Source: Candidatus Buchananbacteria bacterium (GTDB taxonomy: Bacteria > Patescibacteriota > Patescibacteriia > 2-01-FULL-39-33). Taken from it: DNA of 54,732 nt. Below are positions 1-8,499 of this stretch, one piece after another. The DNA is taken from contig CAISTG010000053.1 of the NCBI GenBank assembly GCA_903888345.1, positions 1-54,732 on the forward strand. Direction: 5' to 3'. Each line of letters opens with the position of its first letter. Positions within the stretch are counted from its first letter, which is position 1. A program made the position numbers and the translations under genes. The notes under the pieces are model-generated. The model had not been told where the DNA came from, did not search any database, and saw nothing but the letters and a program-made list of their open reading frames with translations.

Positions 1-2
1 TA

Positions 3-137
3 AGAGAGTATGTTCATTGGTATAATCACGAGAGATATCACTTAGGTAAGGATATGAACGGATTAACCCCAATACAAAAATTTAATCAATATCTGTCATC
101 GGTCGAATCAAAAGTGTCACCCTTGACTGTTAACTAA
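3..137 (+). CDS. Transposase, C-terminal fragment (integrase core), cut by window edge
   Basis: Frame 3 is open from the window edge to a TAA at 135-137 and gives 44 residues. They contain WYNHERYH followed by GLTPIQKF, which matches the end of the rve integrase core of IS481/IS3-type transposases (pattern WYN..R.H..L...TP). No start is visible because the gene begins outside the window. The family call rests on this short motif only. It does not resemble the remnant at the right end closely, so the two look like different elements. Confidence 0.65.
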   Translation, partial: REYVHWYNHERYHLGKDMNGLTPIQKFNQYLSSVESKVSPLTVN

Positions 138-142
138 ACAGA

Positions 143-1546
143 CTACAATAATGATACCAAGACGATCAAATAACTAATCCCTAAAGGATGATTTAAATAG
201 GGTGTAAGCATATGGATCGCCAGTAACATTACTAAACCAATAGTTAAGCCAATCAGTCGATAATCTTCGACTGATTTTTGGTATAATTTCAGCAGTAATA
301 GTAGCAAAAAGTATCCATAAGCTAGAAGCCCCAAAATGCCCATTTTAAGCGCGATATCCAGATATCCGAGCTCTAAGGCGTCGGTAGTATAAACACCCTC
401 AGGATTGGCAGAATTACGGTTTCTGGGGTCACTGGAATTATAGGTTATACTCGTATTAAAACCCTGGCCAAAAAGCGGAGCTTTAGCTATGGCCGCTAGA
501 GCCGGAGCAATTTGAGCGCTACGACTCGAGACGCCGGCCATCGAATCGCCTTGGTTGAGTCGCGAGTAAAACAAGTTAATACTAAAATCACCGATAACAG
601 CGTTAAGAGCCAAATGCCCCGTCAGCAAGCAAGCCGCTAAGCCAGTTATCAGCCAAATAATCTTGCTCGCCCGCTTCTCTTTAATGAGAAAGGCAGCCAG
701 AAGTAAAATTCCCAGTGCTCCCGCTAACCAAAAAGTTCGTGATTGACCAATGAGTAGAATAAAGAAATTAATCCAAACCGTTAATCCTAGCAGCCATTTT
801 TGGCGGCGATCATTAACAATAAATAATAATAAAGCTAAGGCCAAAATTAACGCCACCAGATTATAGAAATGAGATTGAAAAAAGATGCGATACAATGGGT
901 CAGTAATCAGCGTAATTTCTCCGATTCCTGTTTCCCGAATCAAATTATAAAAATCATCATGCAGGACCGCCCAATGGCGTGAGAAAAATAGCAAGACTAA
1001 CGTTGTTTTAAAGGCTAACAACCAGGAGCCGGCCAAAATAATCTTCACTATTGACTCTAATTTCGGACGACTGAATATTGCCGGCAAAATCAAACCTAAG
1101 TATAGATAATTATTGACATCCAAAAAAATGTCTTTTAAATTACGGCCAGCAACCAAGGCTAAAATTAAACCCAATACGATACAGCCGATGAACGGCAACA
1201 GGGCCATGAAATATTTGTTTTTGAATTCGCTCCAGGAACGTTTTTTGATTAATTGAATCACCCAAGCTAGTATCACAGCCGCAAAAATAATTAGCCTAAT
1301 TGATAGCTTAAAGTTTCCCAGCGGTACAAAAAATAAATAACCAAAACCGCCAACCACTGCTTCAGTTAAGGCGAGATAAATCCCCCACTCTAGACTTTGC
1401 AAAGCTAAATATACAGTCGCCACAAAAATCAGAATACAACAAACCACAGCCAAGGGCCAATAGAAAAAGGCGCTCGCTGAAGCCAACTCAACTAACACTA
1501 GAGTTCCGAAAATCAGCCAGAATTGTTTATTGAAAATCGCTGTCAT
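143..1546 (-). CDS. O-antigen ligase / Wzy-polymerase-like membrane protein
   Basis: A 467-residue polytopic membrane protein with roughly a dozen hydrophobic segments. Near residues 340-370 it has a soluble loop with the pattern RSAQ..PAL..I..APLFGQGFN, typical of the Wzy_C/O-antigen ligase family. Such proteins join or polymerise undecaprenyl-linked glycans on the outer face of the cytoplasmic membrane. The ATG lies next to the stop of the upstream glycosyltransferase (2-bp offset), so the two are co-transcribed and probably translationally coupled. The context supports a surface polysaccharide or glycoprotein role. Ligase versus polymerase cannot be decided from sequence. Confidence 0.8.
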   Translation of the reverse strand: MTAIFNKQFWLIFGTLVLVELASASAFFYWPLAVVCCILIFVATVYLALQSLEWGIYLALTEAVVGGFGYLFFVPLGNFKLSIRLIIFAAVILAWVIQLIKKRSWSEFKNKYFMALLPFIGCIVLGLILALVAGRNLKDIFLDVNNYLYLGLILPAIFSRPKLESIVKIILAGSWLLAFKTTLVLLFFSRHWAVLHDDFYNLIRETGIGEITLITDPLYRIFFQSHFYNLVALILALALLLFIVNDRRQKWLLGLTVWINFFILLIGQSRTFWLAGALGILLLAAFLIKEKRASKIIWLITGLAACLLTGHLALNAVIGDFSINLFYSRLNQGDSMAGVSSRSAQIAPALAAIAKAPLFGQGFNTSITYNSSDPRNRNSANPEGVYTTDALELGYLDIALKMGILGLLAYGYFLLLLLLKLYQKSVEDYRLIGLTIGLVMLLAIHMLTPYLNHPLGISYLIVLVSLL

Positions 1547-1547
1547 G

Positions 1548-2327
1548 TTAACGAGGATTTAGGCCGTTTTTTAAGAAATACCGAGCGGCACTTTGGAAAA
1601 AGCGCCATTGATTAGTCATTAACTTTTGTTGGGCAAAACTTTTGCCACCGTGATGGATAATCGTGATTGCTGGATTATAGCTGACCTGTTTGCCAGCGCG
1701 CTTAACACGCAAACAAAGATCAACCTCTTCAAACCAAATGAAAAAACGCTCATCGAAGCCACCCAACTGGTCAATTAAACTTTTGGGCGCCAGCATAAAG
1801 GCCCCCATGATCTGATCGATGGTTTGTAATTTGCGGTAATCAAAATCAGTCGCTAAATAGCGCTCAATACTCTGCAAATGCGGAAAGAGTTTTGGTAATT
1901 TTAGTAACATTAACATTATCGCCATTAAGGTTGGAAAACGACGCACTGATGGTTGAAAACTACCATCCATAAATTGCATTTTTGGTCCTAGTAAACCACA
2001 GTCGGGATGAGTTTTCATAAACTCTAGCGCCTGCGCCAACACCTCGGGTCCAATTTCGGTATCCGGATTTAAAAATAATACATAATCCCCGCTCGCTCGT
2101 TTTAAACCCAGATTATTGGCTTTGGCAAACCCTAAATTCGCGCCACTCTGAATGAATTTAATCCGACCAGAAAAATCACGCTCTAACATTTCCTTAGTGC
2201 CATCACCGGAATTATTATCGACAATAATAATTTCAAAGTCGGCGCCAGTTGAGGCCATGACCGTTTCTAAGCATTTTTTAAGTAGTTCCTTAACCTTCCA
2301 AGAAACTATAATGATTGAGATATCCAT
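1548..2327 (-). CDS. Family 2 glycosyltransferase (rhamnosyltransferase-like)
   Basis: A GT-A fold glycosyltransferase beginning MDISIIIVSW. It shows the nucleotide-binding DNNSGDGT motif, the NLGFAKANN stretch, an LNPDTE metal site (DxD-like) and the acceptor-side GGFDERFFIWFEEVDLC motif. This set is usual in WbbL-like rhamnosyltransferases. An in-frame ATG nine codons upstream (2354) is possible. I prefer the inner ATG because the family normally starts just before the SIIIVSW strand; no clear Shine-Dalgarno decides it. It is followed directly by the O-antigen-ligase-like gene. Sugar specificity is unknown. Confidence 0.85.
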   Translation of the reverse strand: MDISIIIVSWKVKELLKKCLETVMASTGADFEIIIVDNNSGDGTKEMLERDFSGRIKFIQSGANLGFAKANNLGLKRASGDYVLFLNPDTEIGPEVLAQALEFMKTHPDCGLLGPKMQFMDGSFQPSVRRFPTLMAIMLMLLKLPKLFPHLQSIERYLATDFDYRKLQTIDQIMGAFMLAPKSLIDQLGGFDERFFIWFEEVDLCLRVKRAGKQVSYNPAITIIHHGGKSFAQQKLMTNQWRFFQSAARYFLKNGLNPR

Positions 2328-2361
2328 ATTATTCTTAATTATGTCACACTTCATCGATTAT

Positions 2362-2400
2362 TTCAAAAACAAAAGCGCTCTTCGAGAGTAGCGCTTTTGT
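2362..2400 (-). terminator. Intrinsic terminator after rplU
   Basis: Perfect 11-bp arms (ACAAAAGCGCT at 2369-2379, its complement at 2390-2400). On the minus strand they are followed by a T tract, which ends the rplU transcript. Confidence 0.85.
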
Positions 2401-2418
2401 CGTGATATTGAAACCAAA

Positions 2419-2724
2419 TTAAATTTTATCAATTTGAACTTCGGTCATGTACTGTTTGTGACCAAATCTCTTGCTTTGGCGGGTCTTACGTTTGTATTTG
2501 ACGCCAGTAACCTTACGGGTGCGGATTTGTCTGACCACAGTAGCGGAAATTTTAGTTGGCAAAACTGGAGTGCCAATTTCTGCCTTTTCACCATCGGCGA
2601 TCAACAAGGTCTCTAATTCAACCTTAGAACCGGCCTCGGCTTCCAATTTTTCAATTTTGATTTTGTCTTCTTCTTTAACCAGATATTGTTTGCCTCCGGT
2701 CTTAATGATAGCTATTTTCGCCAT
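2419..2724 (-). CDS. rplU: 50S ribosomal protein L21
   Basis: 101 residues, full length for bL21. It opens MAKIAIIKTGGKQYLV and carries the basic tail GVKYKRKTRQSKRFGHKQ, which binds 23S rRNA domain II. It is a single-gene transcription unit with its own promoter (2773-2801) and its own terminator. The usual partner rpmA (L27) is not downstream, so L27 must be elsewhere or absent. No Shine-Dalgarno precedes the ATG, as for most housekeeping genes here. Confidence 0.95.
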   Translation of the reverse strand: MAKIAIIKTGGKQYLVKEEDKIKIEKLEAEAGSKVELETLLIADGEKAEIGTPVLPTKISATVVRQIRTRKVTGVKYKRKTRQSKRFGHKQYMTEVQIDKI

Positions 2725-2772
2725 ATAATGATTTTAGAATTTATCCGTAGATTTAGTATTTATTACTTAATT

Positions 2773-2801
2773 ATATTAGCTAAAATTGGTGACTTTGTCA
2801 A
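2773..2801 (-). promoter_or_regulatory. rplU promoter
   Basis: Minus-strand TTGACA (2801-2796), 17-bp spacer, TAATAT (2778-2773). Predicted start leaves about 40 nt of leader. Confidence 0.75.
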
Positions 2802-2863
2802 GAGCCAACTAAAATTAGCGAATATTTCAATCTTTTACCTAAATTTAAACGTTTGAATTAAGC

Positions 2864-3781
2864 CTATTTTCGCTTTAATCTCTTATCCCAGTTATTCCAA
2901 TCAACAATCAAGCAAGAAGCTACGAAAATTGAGGAATAAGTACCGACAGTAATACCGAACAATAGGGCTAAGGTGAAATTCTTAGTAGAATCACCACCAA
3001 GGAAGTATAAACAAGCTAAAACCAATAATACGGTTAGTGAGGTATTAATGGAACGAACTAAGGTCTGATTAACGGAATCATTAACGATTTCGTCAAATTT
3101 ACCAGAATAGAACTTACCGATATTTTCACGAGTACGGTCAAATACCAAAATTGTATCATGCACCGAGAAGCCCATAATCGTCAGTAAGGCAGTAATAAAC
3201 AACCCATCAACCTCAATCTTCATAAAATGTCCTAAGATGGCAAACAAACCAACGACGATAATAATATCATGAGCCAAAGCAATCACGCCAGCTACACCGT
3301 ATTTCCAAGAAGCTACAGGCTTAGAAACTTTGCGGAAAGAATAAGCGATATAAAGAATAATACATAAGGAAGCCAAAATAATAGCTAACCACGCCTTATT
3401 CTGTAATTCTTTACCGATAACTGGTCCGACAGAATCAAACCGATTTTCTTTAACAATATTGTCGGCGGTACCGTACTTACTAGTGATTGTTCCCAAAATC
3501 TGTTGATGTTGATCTTCAGTAACAGTTTTGAATTTTAAAATTAAACTGTCATTACCGGAAGATTGCACAATCACCTCACCCAAATTGAGTGGCTTAACAG
3601 TTTCCTGAACGTCGGTAATTTGTGGTCGGTTACCGGAAAAATTAACTTCCAGCATCGAACCACCAGTGAAATCTAGTCCTGGCTTTAAACCCCAAGCAAT
3701 AATACTTAAGATAGAAACCAGAAAGAGAGCTCCGGAAACCAAGTAATAATATTTTCTATTTTTTATGATTTGAAACTTCAT
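2864..3781 (-). CDS. secF: Protein translocase subunit SecF
   Basis: 305 residues with the SecF layout: TM1, a periplasmic domain after GLDFTGGSMLEV, then five further TM segments with the conserved GFSVHDTILVFDRTRE motif that lines the proton-conducting interface with SecD. SecDF pulls secreted proteins out of SecYEG using the proton gradient. It follows secD on the same strand after a 131-bp gap with short CCTGTTAA repeats. An AGGG precedes the ATG at short distance. Length and motifs are normal for the family. Confidence 0.93.
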   Translation of the reverse strand: MKFQIIKNRKYYYLVSGALFLVSILSIIAWGLKPGLDFTGGSMLEVNFSGNRPQITDVQETVKPLNLGEVIVQSSGNDSLILKFKTVTEDQHQQILGTITSKYGTADNIVKENRFDSVGPVIGKELQNKAWLAIILASLCIILYIAYSFRKVSKPVASWKYGVAGVIALAHDIIIVVGLFAILGHFMKIEVDGLFITALLTIMGFSVHDTILVFDRTRENIGKFYSGKFDEIVNDSVNQTLVRSINTSLTVLLVLACLYFLGGDSTKNFTLALLFGITVGTYSSIFVASCLIVDWNNWDKRLKRK

Positions 3782-3912
3782 ATTTTGCCCTGTTAAATAA
3801 GATTTAAATTAATTCTTAATAATATTAGTTTTGTTATTATCTAGTCCATCCTGTTAAGTCGATTTCTCGCTCTAGCGAATATTAAACAGGGTGAATGAAA
3901 TTTAAGATGAGA
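3782..3912 (-). repeat. secD-secF spacer with inverted CCTGTT repeats
   Basis: The 131-bp gap carries GCCCTGTTAAAT near 3786-3797, CCTGTTAA near 3849 and the inverted ATTAAACAGGGT near 3881-3892. In RNA the outer pair could form a long-range stem. No T tract follows, so it need not stop transcription into secF. Confidence 0.4.
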
Positions 3913-5739
3913 TTATTTTTTAGCTTTAACTCCGAAAAGCCATTTATGCTGAGCGAATTTCCACTTAGAAACCAACAATAAGAATTGTCTAGTAATAAAG
4001 ATGGCTGAGAACATGGAAACAAAGATACCCAGAGCTAAAGTAAAGGCAAAACCCTTAATAATTGAAGAGCCAAACCAGAATAAAATGGCGCAAGTAATTA
4101 ATGATGAGACATTAGAATCACGAATTGAAGTCCAGGCGCGATTAAAACCATCGCTCATCGCTTTTGGCAAATCCTTGCCGGCACGCAATTCTTCTTTCAA
4201 TCTTTCAAAAATCAAGATATTAGCATCAACCGCCATACCAATAGACAGAATGTAACCGGTAATGCCAGCTAAGGTCAAAGTAACATGGAATAATTTAAAT
4301 AAGGCTAAAGAAATTGCAGTATAAATCAACAAGGCAATAACTGCCAGAACACCTGGCAAATGATAGAAAGCAACCATAAAGATGGCGACAATAATCAAGC
4401 CCCAAAGACCAGCAACTAAGCTTTTTTGCATCGCTTTTTGACCTAAAGTAGCACCGACAGTAGTTTGCGATACTAAAGTGACAGGAACTGGTAATGCGCC
4501 AGCATTCAAGCGTTGAGCTAATTTTTTGGCTTCGTCTTGGGTGAAGTTACCAGAAATAACCGCCTTGCCACCCAAAATTGGTTCATTAACCTTGGGTTCA
4601 GAAATGGCATAGCCGTCTAAGAAGATAGCGACCGGTTTGCCAACATTACGTGTGGTAATTTCAGAAAACAACTGAGCGCCTTCATTATCAAATTCTAAAG
4701 AAACTTGAGGTATCATGCTGGTTGAATCGTAATCAACGCTAGCTTTCTTTAAGTTCTTGCCGGATAATTGAGTGTTAACCCATTCAGACTGAACTGGCAC
4801 ACCAACATCAGCCGAAGTTTTCAATTTAAATAAGATGTGGCGAACATCAACCTCCCGAGCATCACCTGTTCCCCGTTCCCCTTCTTTCTTAATAATATGA
4901 TAGCCGAAGGAAGTTTTAACTAAATCCTGAGAAACTTCGCCTACTTTCAAGACATTAAAAATTTCATTATCAAATTCAGCGACCATTTGGCCCTTTTTGA
5001 CTCCTTGATACAGGCCGCCATTATCCTTGCTGCCAGTATCTTCACTGTATTGCTTAGCTAAAGAAGCGAAATCTTCGCCGGCTTTAACTTTTTGTAAAAC
5101 AGCAACAGCATTCTTACGAACTTCGAGGTTCATATCATCGAGCTGCTTTTGTTGATCAGTAGTCAATTGAGTTGCATTAGGATTTTCTTCTTTGAATTCC
5201 AATAATGGAGTTTCACCGATCATCTTAATGGCGCTATTAATATCATAAACACCGGCTAACTCGACATTAATGCGAGACTTGCCGCCAGTATTAGAAGTTT
5301 GCACAATTGGCTCAGAAACGCCCAAAGCATTCACGCGTCTTTCGATCACGTCTTTGGTACCATCTAAAGCGCTCTTTTGATCAGCTAACGGAATTTGGGA
5401 CAAGTCAGCATCGTAAGTCAACTGAGCACCACCAAGTAAGTCCAAACCTAAACGATAAGGAACACCATAAGTTTCCAAATCAATTTGTTTGATTGTTTTC
5501 CAGGTTAAGTGTTTGCTATTATCCAAGGCGGAAACCTCCAACTTAGGAAAAACTGCCAAGCTATTAACTACTGGAGTAGCAGTTAAGCCTTGATCAATTT
5601 TAAATGCAACAACATTTTTAACGCCAATCACATCAATGAAAGCGGTAAAAATAAACAACAAGGCTATTACTATAATAACCCAACGTAACCTTCCCCTCTG
5701 ACCGGGATTGAGGAACTTAGAAAATCGATTTTCTGCCAT
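3913..5739 (-). CDS. secD: Protein translocase subunit SecD with embedded parvulin-like domain
   Basis: 608 residues. TM1 is at about 20-40. The P1 region starts at YRLGLDLLGGAQLTYD (95-110). P1 resumes at MIPQVSLEFDNEGAQLF with FLDGYAISEP (374-382) and GNFTQDEA (397-404). Five TM segments follow, with SIGMAVDANILIFERLKEEL (499-518). Between LEFKEE (180-185) and the second half of P1 lies an insert (about 204-305) resembling PpiC/parvulin prolyl isomerases: GEDFASLAKQYSEDTGSKDNGG, MVAEFD, LKVGEVS, VKTSFGYHIIK. The usual first strand with its catalytic His (VRHILF, H301) comes last, as if permuted. The domain would sit outside the membrane where SecD handles emerging chains. Confidence 0.93.
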   Translation of the reverse strand: MAENRFSKFLNPGQRGRLRWVIIVIALLFIFTAFIDVIGVKNVVAFKIDQGLTATPVVNSLAVFPKLEVSALDNSKHLTWKTIKQIDLETYGVPYRLGLDLLGGAQLTYDADLSQIPLADQKSALDGTKDVIERRVNALGVSEPIVQTSNTGGKSRINVELAGVYDINSAIKMIGETPLLEFKEENPNATQLTTDQQKQLDDMNLEVRKNAVAVLQKVKAGEDFASLAKQYSEDTGSKDNGGLYQGVKKGQMVAEFDNEIFNVLKVGEVSQDLVKTSFGYHIIKKEGERGTGDAREVDVRHILFKLKTSADVGVPVQSEWVNTQLSGKNLKKASVDYDSTSMIPQVSLEFDNEGAQLFSEITTRNVGKPVAIFLDGYAISEPKVNEPILGGKAVISGNFTQDEAKKLAQRLNAGALPVPVTLVSQTTVGATLGQKAMQKSLVAGLWGLIIVAIFMVAFYHLPGVLAVIALLIYTAISLALFKLFHVTLTLAGITGYILSIGMAVDANILIFERLKEELRAGKDLPKAMSDGFNRAWTSIRDSNVSSLITCAILFWFGSSIIKGFAFTLALGIFVSMFSAIFITRQFLLLVSKWKFAQHKWLFGVKAKK

Positions 5740-5774
5740 AATTAGATTGTGGATAGTTTTAAGAGTATGGCGTT

Positions 5775-5803
5775 ATTTTAGCAAAAGACCCCTTAATTGG
5801 CAA
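5775..5803 (-). promoter_or_regulatory. secD promoter with extended -10
   Basis: Minus-strand TTGCCA (5803-5798), 17-bp spacer ending TGC, TAAAAT (5780-5775). The leader to the secD ATG is about 28 nt. Confidence 0.7.
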
Positions 5804-5905
5804 GTTAATATCTAAATTAATACCAAAGTTAAGGAAATTTGACTAAATGGCGAAATTTTGTCAGAATTTAGGCAAGTTCTTTAATCAAATTAAGAGGAAA
5901 TAATC

Positions 5906-6454
5906 ATGCTCAATTTAATCTTAACCGCCCTATTTTTTGTCTTACCGGCCTATGTTGCCAATATGATGCCGGTGTTTTTTGCTAAAGCCGGATGGCTGAA
6001 GGTTCTTGGCTACCCCGTAGACGGGGGCCATAAACTCGGTAATCAAGAAATTTTTGGCAGTCATAAAACCTGGCGTGGTTTAGCAGCTGGTACTATCGGC
6101 GGTATTGTTACTGCCCTGCTACTCGCTGGCCTCTCTAATTTGCCGTTCTTTAACAACCTAGCACTCCTTAATTATAATCACAATTGGTTGGTTTTTGGCG
6201 CTTTGGCTGGTAGCGGTGCAATCTTGGGAGACTTAATCAAAAGTTTTTTCAAGCGTCGCGTTGGTATTAAGCCAGGCTCAACTTGGTTAGTTTTTGACCA
6301 ATTAGATTTTGTCTTCGGATTTTTTCTGTTTACGGCCGTGATTATTTGGCCGGGCTGGAAAATTTTTGTTGTCGCTTGCTTGGCGACACTGATTCTTCAT
6401 CCCCTGTCTAATATCTTAGGTAAACTATTGGGACTCAAGAAAAACTGGTTTTAA
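5906..6454 (+). CDS. CDP-archaeol synthase family protein (CarS/DUF46)
   Basis: 182 residues, five or so TM segments, with the hallmarks of PF01864: GSHKTWRG (about 51-58), GDLIKSFFKRRVGIKPGS (about 112-129) and VFDQLDFVFG. In archaea the family uses CTP to activate unsaturated archaetidic acid; it is a distant CdsA relative. In a bacterium it more likely activates a phospholipid or polyprenyl-type lipid. That is inference. AGAGGAAA lies 6-8 nt before the ATG. It heads a short plus-strand cluster with the 84-residue membrane protein and thymidine kinase. Confidence 0.85.
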   Translation: MLNLILTALFFVLPAYVANMMPVFFAKAGWLKVLGYPVDGGHKLGNQEIFGSHKTWRGLAAGTIGGIVTALLLAGLSNLPFFNNLALLNYNHNWLVFGALAGSGAILGDLIKSFFKRRVGIKPGSTWLVFDQLDFVFGFFLFTAVIIWPGWKIFVVACLATLILHPLSNILGKLLGLKKNWF

Positions 6455-6470
6455 AACAAGGAGAACAATA

Positions 6471-6725
6471 ATGTCATTTTTAGTCTGTTTGCTTTTGCTC
6501 CATTTCATTGGCATCTGGATTTCATTTTCATTTATCACTGCCTATATTATTTTGCAAAAGAGAAAATATGCTGATCATGTTTTGCCCCAAAAACCATCAA
6601 GCCTCTTTATAATCTTTTCGATTATTTTGGGATTTTCATTCTGTTGGGAAATACTGCTTCCTCTATTTATTTGTTACAACCTAAAATATTGGCCGATCGG
6701 ATGCGATACGCGAAGGATAAAATAA
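6471..6725 (+). CDS. Small membrane protein, unknown
   Basis: 84 residues with two clear hydrophobic segments (about 2-27 and 44-68) separated by a short basic and proline-containing loop. AAGGAGAAC provides a strong Shine-Dalgarno at the right distance from the ATG. Its TAA is one base before the tdk start, so the three genes form one transcript. I recognise no family. Confidence 0.7.
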   Translation: MSFLVCLLLLHFIGIWISFSFITAYIILQKRKYADHVLPQKPSSLFIIFSIILGFSFCWEILLPLFICYNLKYWPIGCDTRRIK

Positions 6726-6726
6726 T

Positions 6727-7317
6727 ATGTCAGCCTATCTTAAGGTCATCACTGGTCCCATGTTTTCTGGTAAGAGCGAGGAATTGATTCGATTGATGCG
6801 GCGACATACTTATGCTCGTAAACGCATCATAGCAATTAAGCCCAAAACTGATACTCGCCAAAACGGTATTCGGTCGCGGCAAATCAACGAAGCGGGAGAA
6901 TCCATTACCTTCGCTGAATTTCCGGCGCTAGAAGTCAGCGATCGTGCGGAACTGAGTGCTATCGTGACGGAGCACATCCCTGACGTGCTAGCGATTGATG
7001 AGTGCCATTTCTTTGGCCCCTGGATTACTGAGTACATTCACTCATTGCTAGTTGATCCGAAGAATAATCTAATCATCTATATCGTCGGACTCGATCAGGA
7101 ATCTCACTGTAAGACCTTCGGTCCCATGGGTGACCTGATGGCGCTGGCAGATGAAGTCGTCAAAATGAAAGCCATCTGCTTCAATTGCGGCCAAGAAGCC
7201 AATGTGACCATCGATAAATCCGGTACCGTCCGCGGTGAAGGTGAAATCCGTCCTGGCGATATCGAAATTTACGAAGCACGTTGCCGTACCTGTTGGCGAC
7301 CGCCACAAAATGATTGA
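6727..7317 (+). CDS. tdk: Thymidine kinase (type II)
   Basis: 196 residues. P-loop GPMFSGKSEELIR sits at 10-22, the Walker-B-like AIDECHFF at about 94-101, and the C-terminal zinc site has CFNCGQEA and CRTC. It phosphorylates thymidine to dTMP for nucleotide salvage, which fits a reduced genome relying on scavenged nucleosides. TGA is the stop codon. A strong terminator follows at once. Confidence 0.95.
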   Translation: MSAYLKVITGPMFSGKSEELIRLMRRHTYARKRIIAIKPKTDTRQNGIRSRQINEAGESITFAEFPALEVSDRAELSAIVTEHIPDVLAIDECHFFGPWITEYIHSLLVDPKNNLIIYIVGLDQESHCKTFGPMGDLMALADEVVKMKAICFNCGQEANVTIDKSGTVRGEGEIRPGDIEIYEARCRTCWRPPQND

Positions 7318-7336
7318 TCATTATTTCAAAATTAAA

Positions 7337-7372
7337 AGTCCCGAACGATTCGTCGTTCGGGACTGTTTTTTT
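7337..7372 (+). terminator. Terminator of the carS-tdk unit, probably bidirectional
   Basis: 12-bp perfect stem AGTCCCGAACGA / TCGTTCGGGACT (7337-7364), then seven T on the plus strand. An A-rich left flank gives a T run on the minus strand, so it can also close the pyrB operon arriving from the right. Confidence 0.9.
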
Positions 7373-7377
7373 GTACT

Positions 7378-7881
7378 TTAGCGATTGTGATTACGATAGT
7401 CGTAATAAGGATACCAAAATGATTTCTTAAACTTCAGCCATTCATCACAAACTCTCTGATGTCCGCTTTTCCGTAAATCACGTAACTCATCAATAGAAAG
7501 ATCAAATAGCACTCTACATGTTTTGCAAACATAACGACTTTCATTTTCAGGAATTGGTACATCAATATCGTCAATATGAGCAGTATCGAAAAGAGCGATA
7601 TCATCGGCGGGATCAAATATTTCTAACTCGCCGGCGCATTTATCATAGATACTACCACTAGGCCGCATCCTAAACCAGATATCGCGGCCATGATTGTACA
7701 TCTCACTACGATATAGAGCATAAACTACATCGTAGACATTAATCGCCAAGATGATTTCCCAAGCTAGTGCGAAGATGACTCCTCGAGCTCGATCCGAATC
7801 ACTGGCGCAGATAACAAAGACCACAAAGGCAATTATAAAATGAATCAATAGGGCTAGAAAAAACCAGGCTAAAAATGTCAT
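7378..7881 (-). CDS. Membrane-anchored zinc-ribbon-like protein, unknown (paralogue A)
   Basis: 167 residues from ATG 7881. The ATG at 7896 is rejected because its own codons form the Shine-Dalgarno GGGAGAAA for the inner start. Hydrophobic segments lie at about 1-25 and 35-60. The soluble C-terminal half holds YVCKTCRVLFDL, then GHQRVC, which could ligate a metal, and ends with DEWLKFKKSFWYPYY. The same KEWLEFEKSFW tail occurs in the gene upstream, so the two look like diverged tandem duplicates. It is the last gene of the pyrB operon. Function unknown. Confidence 0.72.
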   Translation of the reverse strand: MTFLAWFFLALLIHFIIAFVVFVICASDSDRARGVIFALAWEIILAINVYDVVYALYRSEMYNHGRDIWFRMRPSGSIYDKCAGELEIFDPADDIALFDTAHIDDIDVPIPENESRYVCKTCRVLFDLSIDELRDLRKSGHQRVCDEWLKFKKSFWYPYYDYRNHNR

Positions 7882-7921
7882 GATTATTTCTCCCATACTT
7901 TAGGGTTGTTGGTTTTTTTTC

Positions 7922-8497
7922 TTAACTCTTAACCTTAAATCTTTTTCGATAAGCGTAAAGCAACTTACTCGACAAATAACCAATGGCAAAGCCATCAGTC
8001 GGATTTTGCTGTAACCAATATAGCTTGCACCAAAAAGACTTTTCGAATTCCAGCCATTCTTTGCGTGGTCGTAAATGACCATGAGCCACCATTCGAGGCA
8101 ATGTTTCGATTATGTCCTCTTTAGAATTGCTCCGAGTTTTGACAGAACTGCACGAATCACAACGAATAGCAAAGCCATCATCGGTGATTTTCAGTTGGCC
8201 ATCGCAAGGCTCAAAAATATTATCTCTGCGATTTTCATACTTAGCACAAGCCACGAAAGATAGGGCCAATACCACGAAACCAAATACCCAGAGCAACTCC
8301 CAAAATAGGGCTTTCAAAATATTCAAAACAAATTCTTCCTTGGTAAAAAAATCAGCCCTGGCCTTTTTGGTAACTTCATAAATACTATCAAGCCCTGCCA
8401 GATACCTGACTTTTTCCAGATACTTCCAGTGATAGTGTCGGTAAGTCCAGAATACTCCAGTCACATGAATTGCGAGAATCCAAATGAATAGATTCAT
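7922..8497 (-). CDS. Membrane-anchored protein with CxxC, unknown (paralogue B)
   Basis: 191 residues. An N-terminal TM (about 2-19) is followed by an amphipathic stretch and a second TM (about 64-85). The C-terminal half has IRCDSCSSVKTR (one CxxC) and KEWLEFEKSFWCKLYWL, shared with the downstream gene. AAAGGAGAAATAGTC before the ATG is a strong Shine-Dalgarno. The stop of the 24-codon gene lies just upstream inside this site. It belongs to the pyrB operon. No family recognised. Confidence 0.72.
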   Translation of the reverse strand: MNLFIWILAIHVTGVFWTYRHYHWKYLEKVRYLAGLDSIYEVTKKARADFFTKEEFVLNILKALFWELLWVFGFVVLALSFVACAKYENRRDNIFEPCDGQLKITDDGFAIRCDSCSSVKTRSNSKEDIIETLPRMVAHGHLRPRKEWLEFEKSFWCKLYWLQQNPTDGFAIGYLSSKLLYAYRKRFKVKS

Positions 8498-8499
8498 GA

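Noticed and set aside
5307-5492. Plus-strand frame opposite secD, and similar frames at 4001-4255
   Set aside because: Shadows of conserved secD sequence; low-complexity translations.
6727-7317. Genetic code 25 (UGA as Gly), as in some CPR lineages
   Set aside because: tdk and the 24594 gene end in TGA at family-typical lengths, and in-frame TGA is not needed in any recognised protein.
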